A stretch of DNA of 8,731 bases from Thioalkalivibrio sp. (GTDB taxonomy: Bacteria > Pseudomonadota > Gammaproteobacteria > Ectothiorhodospirales > Ectothiorhodospiraceae): contig SKNJ01000254.1 in the NCBI GenBank assembly GCA_007120575.1, positions 1 to 8,731 on the forward strand, in the 5' to 3' direction. A model generated the notes under the pieces. The model did no database searches. It had not been told where the DNA came from and worked only from the letters and a program-made list of their open reading frames with translations. The stretch's first letter is position 1. Every line of letters starts with the position of its first letter. A program made the position numbers and the translations under genes. Below are positions 1-5,298 of this stretch, piece by piece.

Positions 1-114
1 ACGGAAATAAAGTATTGTTTCCTGCAGCCGATTGATTTTGGCTTCCAACTCCTTTATCTGGTCACTATGACATAGCACTTCCCAATGCCTTTCGTCCTGT
101 CCATCATCAATCAT
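1..114 (-). CDS. Partial coiled-coil protein, N-terminal 38 codons
   Basis: A short open frame starts with ATG at 114-112 and stays open to the left edge, so the 3' end is missing. An AAGGAGG ribosome binding site at 129-123, eight bases upstream of the ATG, is among the best in the window. The gene overlaps the last 8 nt of the upstream AbrB-like gene, which implies translational coupling in one leftward operon. The visible peptide begins MIDDGQDERHWEV. From about residue 18 it is a regular heptad, with I20, L23, I27, L30, I34 and F37 at the a/d positions and charged residues between them, so a coiled coil is likely. No family is recognised and no function can be assigned. The alternative is a chance open frame, but the binding site, the overlap and the heptad pattern together argue for a real gene. 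Confidence 0.72.
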   Translation of the reverse strand, partial: MIDDGQDERHWEVLCHSDQIKELEAKINRLQETILYFR

Positions 115-469
115 CACTCCCGCCTCCTTGCAGTTCTGGTGTTACTTTTCTCATGGATTCCACATACCAGCCGTAATGGTCCTGTAATTCTTCCATGCAC
201 TCTAAGCATACTTTCTTGTTTCCTGCTCTAAAGTAGACACCAGGGCCTTCTGAAATTTCTTGTTCTGCTGTGGGCTTCCATCCACAAAGATAGCATCCTG
301 GTTTATACTTTTGTATCATCAAACATGGACTGCCGTCAGGTGTTACATCACTGAAGATTTCCACCATATCTCCACCACGGAGTCCTACTGCACCAAGTGC
401 TTCTTTTGGCACCACTACTCTACGCTGTGTATCTAAGCCTCTGATAATTCCTGTGGATTTTCTGACCAT
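107..469 (-). CDS. AbrB/SpoVT-like transcriptional regulator with C-terminal Cys4 motif
   Basis: This 120-residue protein has an N-terminal swapped-hairpin AbrB/SpoVT DNA-binding domain at about residues 3-50. The pattern is typical: KSTGIIRGLD, then RRVVVPKEAL, then GDMVEIF. The family forms dimers that bind AT-rich or flexible DNA and act as transition or lysogeny-type regulators. A second part (about 57-95) carries C59-x2-C62 and C88-x2-C91, spaced as for a zinc site, as in many clostridial and phage AbrB relatives. The tail is short and acidic. The ATG at 469 is preceded by AAAGGAA at 484-478 with an 8-nt gap. A near-consensus promoter lies upstream at 571-543. The gene is divergent from the packaging operon, so it may control that operon, itself, or both; this is inference from position. 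Zinc binding is inferred from cysteine spacing only. Confidence 0.88.
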   Translation of the reverse strand: MVRKSTGIIRGLDTQRRVVVPKEALGAVGLRGGDMVEIFSDVTPDGSPCLMIQKYKPGCYLCGWKPTAEQEISEGPGVYFRAGNKKVCLECMEELQDHYGWYVESMRKVTPELQGGGSDD

Positions 470-500
470 TTCACCGCTTCCTTTCTTCTCTTTTTTCTCT

Positions 501-567
501 CTTTTCGTCTCAATTCACTCCATTTTATGGAGAGTACAACTATTTATACCATATTTGAGACGAAAAG
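501..567. repeat. 13-bp perfect inverted repeat, probable operator pair
   Basis: CTTTTCGTCTCAA at 501-513 is matched exactly by its reverse complement TTGAGACGAAAAG at 555-567. The right arm lies in the -35/-10 spacer of the leftward promoter and touches its -35 box. The left arm lies about 25-35 bases into the predicted leftward transcript. Arm centres are 54 bp apart, close to five helical turns. The predicted transcripts start near 536 (leftward) and 625 (rightward), so no RNA would contain both arms. This makes a DNA-level site more likely than an RNA stem. That a repressor binds here, and which one, is inference. Confidence 0.6.
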
Positions 568-571
568 TCAA
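543..571 (-). promoter_or_regulatory. Sigma-A-type promoter for the leftward regulator operon
   Basis: On the minus strand TTGACT (571-566) and TATAAA (548-543) are separated by exactly 17 bases. Each hexamer is one change from consensus. Transcription would start near 536 and give a purine-rich leader of roughly 65 bases before the AbrB-like start codon at 469. Confidence 0.78.
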
Positions 572-589
572 GAATTTTGGGACAAAAGT

Positions 590-618
590 TTGACATTCTC
601 TTGTATTAAATTTATAAT
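590..618 (+). promoter_or_regulatory. Consensus sigma-A promoter for the packaging/head operon
   Basis: TTGACA at 590-595 and TATAAT at 613-618 are separated by 17 bases, a perfect match to the sigma-70/sigma-A consensus. The start would be near 625, leaving a leader of about 30 bases before the ribosome binding site and ATG at 656. The -35 boxes of this and the leftward promoter face each other across 18 bp (572-589). That gap contains the small palindrome TTTTG-GGA-CAAAA (575-587). A site between the boxes could switch both promoters. No phage-specific late sigma factor seems needed, so control by a repressor or by readthrough is the likelier arrangement (inference). Confidence 0.85.
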
Positions 619-655
619 GAACAGAACAGCTACCACAGTGAAACAGGAGGAGCCT

Positions 656-1183
656 ATGCAAGCACAAAAATATCTCAAAGAGGGAAATTATCTGGAGCCA
701 GAGAGCATTAGTCGTGCGGATAAAAAACTTTTACAGATTGCTGTGCGTTCAGGCCAGGACAAACGTCTCAGCATACGTGATATTGCCGAAGAAGCAGGCC
801 GAACAGACAGCTTTGTGTACTCACGCCTGCAGGATGAGCAGTTTAGAGCGATGTGGATGGAAGCACTCAAGACTTCATTAGTGGCAGAGACTCCGGCAAT
901 TCTGCAAAAGTTCACTGAAATGGCAAAAAACGGCTCATTTCAACACGGCAAGCTGATATTAGAGATTGCAGGTGTGGCAGATAACGAAAAACGTGTCACC
1001 ATGAACGCTAACATTCGTGTTACAGAGCAGCCATTTAAGGATGATGAGCAAAAAGAGAGCTTTATCAAGGCCACACTGCATAAGTATTTAGAAACCGATG
1101 ACAATGGTATATATCGGGACGATAATGACATAGATAATGACATAATTGAATACGAAGGGAGCGAAAATGATGCTAACGAGTGA
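656..1183 (+). CDS. terS: Probable terminase small subunit (HTH DNA-binding protein)
   Basis: The likely product has 175 residues. The start is set at 656 because AGGAGG lies at 645-650 and the promoter at 590-618 would start RNA near 625. An in-frame ATG at 527 lies upstream of that promoter and has no ribosome binding site. Residues about 38-60 form a helix-turn-helix: LSIRDIAEEAG, then TDSFVYSRLQD. A helical middle (62-110) follows, and then an acidic Asp/Asn-rich tail (about 147-175). This layout resembles phBC6A51-like HTH proteins that serve as small terminases. Small terminases recognise the pac or cos site and load DNA onto the large subunit. The position, first in the operon and one gene before the large terminase, supports the call. 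Sequence alone does not exclude a simple HTH regulator. The tail includes a 12-bp tandem duplication. Confidence 0.72.
   Translation: MQAQKYLKEGNYLEPESISRADKKLLQIAVRSGQDKRLSIRDIAEEAGRTDSFVYSRLQDEQFRAMWMEALKTSLVAETPAILQKFTEMAKNGSFQHGKLILEIAGVADNEKRVTMNANIRVTEQPFKDDEQKESFIKATLHKYLETDDNGIYRDDNDIDNDIIEYEGSENDANE
1121..1144 (+). repeat. Two perfect tandem copies of a 12-bp unit (GATAATGACATA)
   Basis: GATAATGACATA occurs at 1121-1132 and again at 1133-1144 inside the small terminase gene. It encodes part of its DDNDIDNDI tail. The unit is a multiple of three, so copy changes would alter length without shifting frame. Confidence 0.9.
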
Positions 1184-1451
1184 TATTACACTCTACATTT
1201 TGGCTCTCTTTGCTGTTTTTGCACTGGGTATGCTCATGGGAATTTTTATTGTAGGCAGAGCTTGGGCACATGAGAATGACAATGACAATGACAATGACGA
1301 ACATGAATACGAAGAAAAGCCATTCAGCACCAGAAAAACAAAATCACAAAAGGCACAAAGACCAGATGTGCAGGCTGCATACAAGTATTCGAGCCCATTG
1401 TATCGCAAGGAGAGAGAGGCATCTCGAAACAGAACTAAGGTAGGTGGGTAA
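1167..1451 (+). CDS. Small one-pass membrane protein, function unknown
   Basis: Tandem ATG codons at 1167 and 1170 follow AGGGAG (1156-1161), giving about 94 residues. An in-frame ATG at 1146 also exists but lies before the ribosome binding site. The gene overlaps the end of the small terminase gene by 17 nt and ends 2 nt before the large terminase start, so coupled translation is likely. Residues about 7-30 (ITLYILALFAVFALGML and on) form one strongly hydrophobic segment, consistent with a membrane anchor or uncleaved signal. It is followed by an Asn-Asp repeat (ENDNDNDND), an acidic stretch, and a basic C-terminus rich in Lys/Arg. No family is recognised. A membrane protein between the two terminase genes is unusual. 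It might tether the packaging machinery or act at the cell surface, but nothing in the sequence decides this. Confidence 0.72.
   Translation: MMLTSDITLYILALFAVFALGMLMGIFIVGRAWAHENDNDNDNDEHEYEEKPFSTRKTKSQKAQRPDVQAAYKYSSPLYRKEREASRNRTKVGG
1275..1298 (+). repeat. Four perfect AATGAC hexamer repeats
   Basis: AATGAC is repeated four times without a mismatch, encoding the Asn-Asp run just after the membrane segment of the small membrane protein. The repeat keeps the frame. It resembles the AATGAC-containing 12-bp unit 130 bases upstream, which suggests related slippage in both genes. Confidence 0.9.
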
Positions 1452-1453
1452 AA

Positions 1454-3169
1454 ATGACATACGGGAAATCTCCAACATCATTTAACCTGAACAATCTTAC
1501 CGTGGAAGAAGAGCAGCTCTTAAAAGAAGAAGCAAGGTCTCGCTGTGTGGAAGACCTGCATTACTTAGCCAAGCATGTGCTTGGGTATAATAAGGTAACA
1601 GACCATATTCACAAAGAAATGGCTTTAGATATAGATACACCACGCTATCGCTTTAAATTGCTGCTGTGGCCCAGGGGACATTATAAGAGTACCCTTGGGA
1701 CGGAGTCATACGGTATACAAAATGCACTGAGGAATCCAAATGCCAGGGTGCTGATTACAAATGTCAAGCTGGACAATGCCAGAAAATTTCTACGCACGAT
1801 TGCTCATCACTTTACCTCAAATCAAATGTTTCGCTGGATATGGAGACAATGGTGGATAGACTCATACGCCTCAGATTTCGATAAAAAAGAAATAAGCCTG
1901 GACAGGTTGGACTGGCTCACCAGAAATGTGCAGGATGAATTGACACTGCTGAGGCCATACGCTGGCAGAGAAGCCACGTTTACCACGGGTGCGGTGGATG
2001 CTTCTATGGTGTCACAGCACTACGGCACCATAATTGCAGACGATTTGATTAACCGTGACTATGTAAGAACGCAAGAGATGGTGGAAAAAAGTATTTTGTA
2101 TTTCAAGGATTTACTCGACTTGCTGGACCCTGATGGAAGGATGATAATTATAGGCACACGCTGGTCACACATGGATTTGTACTCATGGATTATCGAAGAG
2201 TTCGGGCACAAGGCATCATTCAGTGTGCCCAAGGATATTGTCGCCACATCAATGCAGGAAGTTGTGGCACTGTCTAAGAAAACACCGAAAAAGGATAAGG
2301 ACTGGATGATTTCCATACGGCCTACATCAGTGGAGAATCCTATTTTTCCTGAGGAGTACAATTCTAAAGTCTTGCGTAACCTCATGGAAGCGAAAGGACC
2401 GTATGAATACGGTGCACAGTATGAACTGAACCCGACTCCTGCTGCTCATCAGAAGTTCAGAGAGGAATGGTTTCTGCCACTGGACATTATGGCTGACGAC
2501 TGGCTCAAGACACTGGACACCTGCATTACTGTGGACCCTGCAATCTCGCTGGAAGGCGAAGCCGACAACACGGCGATTGTAGTCTGTGGGTATGATGAGC
2601 ACAACCGCATGTATCTGCTCGATGGGTTAAATGAAAAGGTTACGGAAGATGAGCTTTTGGAAGCACTCTTTCAGATGGTGCTGCACTGGACCAACAAATC
2701 GAGATTCGTGCTGCCTGTGGGGTTTGAAGCCGTGGGTTTTCAGCAGCTCTACATCTACAATCTGGAACGCATGATGCTGGAACGGGATTTCTTCTTTGGG
2801 ATTGAGCCTATCAAACGGGGCTCAGTCTCGAAGGATGAACGTATACTCAGGCTGGTGCCAAGACTCAAGCATGGATTCTATATGCCACGCAAGATGGAAA
2901 GAGAACCGTTTTCAGGGGTGGGAGATACCTACGACTTGGTGCAGCGTCTCAAGTGGGAACTCTTGAAGTTTCCCTTTGCTGGCAAGAAGGACCTTGCAGA
3001 TGCTCTGGCTGACCAGTTGGATATTGTGAAAGCCCACAGGTTGCCCAGGGACGAAGAGACACATTCAACAACACAAAAACGTGATTTTACCCATCAATCG
3101 GTACTGGAAGACAGAAAGAGACGGCACAAGCAAAAAGCGAGCGTCTACAATGATGCAGTGAGGAGCTGA
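1454..3169 (+). CDS. terL: Terminase large subunit (packaging ATPase/nuclease)
   Basis: This 571-residue protein has the two-domain layout of large terminases. The N-terminal ATPase carries a Walker A variant PRGHYKST at 73-80, Walker B GTIIADD at 191-197, and the coupling motif IIIGTRW at 231-237. The C-terminal RNase H-like nuclease begins near 355. D361 (in TVDPA), E425 (in GFEAVGF) and D516 (in DLADALAD) are the best candidates for the metal-binding acids. The protein powers DNA translocation into the prohead through the portal and cuts the concatemer. Length is somewhat above the usual 420-550 residues; the extra sequence is a charged C-terminal tail (about 530-571). The ATG at 1454 follows GGTGGG (1443-1448). 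It lies 2 nt after the membrane-protein gene and 5 nt before the portal gene, in one operon. The motifs leave little doubt about the family; the catalytic residues are assigned by pattern. Confidence 0.95.
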   Translation: MTYGKSPTSFNLNNLTVEEEQLLKEEARSRCVEDLHYLAKHVLGYNKVTDHIHKEMALDIDTPRYRFKLLLWPRGHYKSTLGTESYGIQNALRNPNARVLITNVKLDNARKFLRTIAHHFTSNQMFRWIWRQWWIDSYASDFDKKEISLDRLDWLTRNVQDELTLLRPYAGREATFTTGAVDASMVSQHYGTIIADDLINRDYVRTQEMVEKSILYFKDLLDLLDPDGRMIIIGTRWSHMDLYSWIIEEFGHKASFSVPKDIVATSMQEVVALSKKTPKKDKDWMISIRPTSVENPIFPEEYNSKVLRNLMEAKGPYEYGAQYELNPTPAAHQKFREEWFLPLDIMADDWLKTLDTCITVDPAISLEGEADNTAIVVCGYDEHNRMYLLDGLNEKVTEDELLEALFQMVLHWTNKSRFVLPVGFEAVGFQQLYIYNLERMMLERDFFFGIEPIKRGSVSKDERILRLVPRLKHGFYMPRKMEREPFSGVGDTYDLVQRLKWELLKFPFAGKKDLADALADQLDIVKAHRLPRDEETHSTTQKRDFTHQSVLEDRKRRHKQKASVYNDAVRS

Positions 3170-3174
3170 TGTAA

Positions 3175-4935
3175 GTGGCATTTGTACCATGGGTTCGCAA
3201 GAAGATGGATAACGTCAAGAACAAAAATCAACGGGACCAAAACTCAGAGGAAGAAAACAAGCTCTTGGATTTGGCAAAGGAAAGATGGGTTACCGCCACG
3301 GAGCGAAAGGTGGACTTCTCAGGCGAGTCTCTGCACTCGAAGTGGAAGCGGTTTGACCAGATATACCGCAACAAGCAGTGGTTTGAGCCTGTGCCTGATG
3401 AAAAGTCTACCCCTGTTATCAACTTAACGCTGGCGATGATACAGGCTGTGCTGCCGAGGATAACGGATTCATACCCTGAGTTTCTGATACTGCCCAGGCG
3501 TTCTGCCAATCACGGCAGGCTGGCAGAGATGCTCACGGCAATCGTGCGTTACCTGTGGTATCACAACCGGATGCAGGAGCAGAAAATCGGTGAGTCTACA
3601 CTGCACATGCTCAAGTACGGCACTTCCATTATCAAGACGGTGTGGGACCCGGACATGTGGAATGGCCTGGGTGATGTGCGCTACAGCGTGGTGCATCCAA
3701 TGAACTTTTTTCCAGACCCACGGGCCTACCAGATAGATGAGATGGATTACTGCTTTACTTCGGTGCCAAAGAGCGTGGAATACTTCTTACGCAGGTGGCC
3801 TGAGAAGGGCAAGTATGTGATTCCAGATAATGAGTGGGGAGAGACAGAGGCACTGGAAGGCCGTGACCAGCCCTCTAAAGAGGAAGTGGCCTCGCTGAAG
3901 GAATACTGGTTCAGAGATGAGAACGGGGACTTATGTATGATGTACTACACCGGGCATCTGGTGCTGGATGTACTCGGTGGGAAGCTGGATAATTACCAGC
4001 CTGACTCTGGACCGCTGTGCAGGCACAACAGGTTTCCCTTTGCCAAGTATGTAGATTACCCTGGCGACAAGGAGTTCTGGGGATTTGGTGAGATTGAGCT
4101 GGCAGAAGTGCTGCAGCGTCTCATCAACGCATTTGAGGCACAGATTATAGACAACACACGTTTGATGGCAAACGCACAATGGGTCGTTAATAAGGTGCTC
4201 TCAGGACTCAAGGAAGAAGATGCCTGGATATTCGATAATCAACCGGGCCGTGTTATTTTTACACATAATGACGGTGTGCGGAAAGAACCCGGTACATCTA
4301 TTCCACCGCATGTGCCTGACCACATGGAGAGACTCATCTTCATGCTGGAGCAGGTCCTGGGTATACATGATGTAGTGCAGGGACGCAGGCCGGTTGGTGT
4401 TCGTGCAGCCTCAGCGATTATTGCACTGCAGGAAGCAGCCAACATCAGGGTAAGACAGAAGTCTAAGCATCTGGGCGATGCGTTAAGGGAGCTGACCGAG
4501 CAGTCTATCTCACTGGTGCTGGAGAACTACGATGAGCCCAGGCAGATGCGGATGGCTGGACAGACTATCCCTACTACAATGGACGTGCACGAAGTGTTAA
4601 TGTCTGATATAGTGGAAAGAGCAGGAGACGCAGAAGAAATTCAGTACGATGAGTTCAATAATATACCTGAGGAAGAGATGGAACGGCTGCAGCAGGAGAT
4701 AGCGTTTCCTGAGTTTGATGTAGAGATTAAGGTGGGTCCGAGCCTGCCTTACTCACAGGCACTGCTCTACGAACAGTCCAAAGAATTTTATCAGCTTGGC
4801 ATTATTGACCGTCAAGCCGTTTTGGAGGCTACAAACTTTCCTGACCGTGAGCGTATCATGGAGCGTTTGATGCAGCAAGAACAGGCTGCTGCACAGGCTC
4901 AAGAGGGCGAGCGAGCAGGGGAGAGAGCATTTTAG
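3175..4935 (+). CDS. Portal protein (P22-like)
   Basis: This 586-residue protein resembles P22-type portals. Portals form a dodecameric ring at one capsid vertex, nucleate assembly, and are the channel and docking site for the terminase. Recognisable regions are an N-terminal helical part with WKRFDQIYRNKQW (57-69), a wing-like beta region with VVHPMNFFPDPRAY (172-185), and the conserved helix preceded by RRPVGVRAASAIIALQEA (404-421). The last is characteristic of the stem and crown side. The C-terminal stretch LPYSQALLYEQSKEFYQLG (524-542) is followed by a Gln/Ala/Glu-rich tail. The chosen start is GTG at 3175, nine bases after AGGAG (3161-3165). An ATG at 3169-3171 is followed at once by TAA and cannot start the gene. 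An in-frame ATG at 3205 has no good binding site. Its place directly after the large terminase fits the call. Confidence 0.9.
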   Translation: MAFVPWVRKKMDNVKNKNQRDQNSEEENKLLDLAKERWVTATERKVDFSGESLHSKWKRFDQIYRNKQWFEPVPDEKSTPVINLTLAMIQAVLPRITDSYPEFLILPRRSANHGRLAEMLTAIVRYLWYHNRMQEQKIGESTLHMLKYGTSIIKTVWDPDMWNGLGDVRYSVVHPMNFFPDPRAYQIDEMDYCFTSVPKSVEYFLRRWPEKGKYVIPDNEWGETEALEGRDQPSKEEVASLKEYWFRDENGDLCMMYYTGHLVLDVLGGKLDNYQPDSGPLCRHNRFPFAKYVDYPGDKEFWGFGEIELAEVLQRLINAFEAQIIDNTRLMANAQWVVNKVLSGLKEEDAWIFDNQPGRVIFTHNDGVRKEPGTSIPPHVPDHMERLIFMLEQVLGIHDVVQGRRPVGVRAASAIIALQEAANIRVRQKSKHLGDALRELTEQSISLVLENYDEPRQMRMAGQTIPTTMDVHEVLMSDIVERAGDAEEIQYDEFNNIPEEEMERLQQEIAFPEFDVEIKVGPSLPYSQALLYEQSKEFYQLGIIDRQAVLEATNFPDRERIMERLMQQEQAAAQAQEGERAGERAF

Positions 4936-4950
4936 TAAGGAGGTGATGGG

Positions 4951-5151
4951 ATGTCTTGGCCTACAGTGTGTAAGGGTATCTTCAACAAAGGGCTGAACAA
5001 GGGCAAGTCGCAGGGGAAATCTCCAAGTGAAAGGTCTCCGCAAACTGTGAAAACCCCTGCCCACACTGCACAGACCGCAGAAGGCAGGATGCTGTATCAG
5101 GCATCCAAACCGCTAACTGCAAGGTCAATGCGAGTGCCGTTTGGCAAGTAA
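4951..5151 (+). CDS. Small basic protein, function unknown
   Basis: An open frame of 66 codons starts with ATG at 4951 behind TAAGGAGGTGAT (4936-4947), an almost complete match to the 16S anti-Shine-Dalgarno sequence. Such a site strongly suggests high expression. It begins 15 nt after the portal stop. The product is rich in Lys, Arg, Gly, Ser, Thr and Gln (for example FNKGLNKGKSQGKSP at 11-25). It has no hydrophobic segment and a net positive charge, and looks largely disordered. No family is recognised. Possible roles are a minor virion protein or a nucleic-acid-binding assembly factor; both are guesses. The hairpin leader of the scaffold gene begins at its stop codon, so it sits next to a possible RNA regulatory site. 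Confidence 0.7.
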   Translation: MSWPTVCKGIFNKGLNKGKSQGKSPSERSPQTVKTPAHTAQTAEGRMLYQASKPLTARSMRVPFGK

Positions 5152-5267
5152 GACCGCATGAGTGTACGGTAGTGTCTGACGAGACGATAAACACGGAGTA
5201 GCAAGACCGAACACAAATACTAAAGACTGTCCGACAGGACATTAAACATGGAGACGGCTGACGAGCC
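5151..5267 (+). repeat. Imperfect ~55-bp duplication with three GACR-loop hairpins, scaffold-gene leader
   Basis: The gap between the small basic protein and the scaffold gene holds two related copies, seen at 5173-5198 and 5228-5253 (20 of 26 bases identical). Their shared upstream AGACCG lies at 5151 and 5204. Each contains a 4-bp hairpin: GTCT-GACG-AGAC (5174-5185) and GTCC-GACA-GGAC (5229-5240), followed by TAAACA. A third hairpin, GGCT-GACG-AGCC (5256-5267), is followed by TAAAAC and then the scaffold ribosome binding site. Between copies 1 and 2 a T-A pair is replaced by C-G at the same place in the stem, a compensatory change. This is consistent with an RNA structure, perhaps a binding site controlling scaffold translation. 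No known RNA family was recognised; the CTGACGA strings recall a hammerhead core, but the rest of that fold is absent. Confidence 0.6.
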
Positions 5268-5298
5268 TAAAACGGAAAGGAGTGGAGTATCAAGATGA
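5248..5298 (+). other. Possible 16-codon leader peptide overlapping the scaffold start
   Basis: ATG at 5248 opens a short frame (METADEPKTERSGVSR) whose TGA at 5296-5298 overlaps the scaffold ATG at 5295 in an ATGA arrangement. AGGA at 5236-5239 lies eight bases upstream. The overlap is the geometry of translational coupling. The coding content is too short to judge, and copy 1 of the repeat has ACG where this copy has ATG. Treat as a weak candidate. Confidence 0.2.

Noticed and set aside
3182..3427. An 81-codon plus-strand frame overlapping the portal 5' end
   Set aside because: It lies in another frame inside the portal gene. Its residues do not resemble a known protein, while the portal frame has the family motifs.
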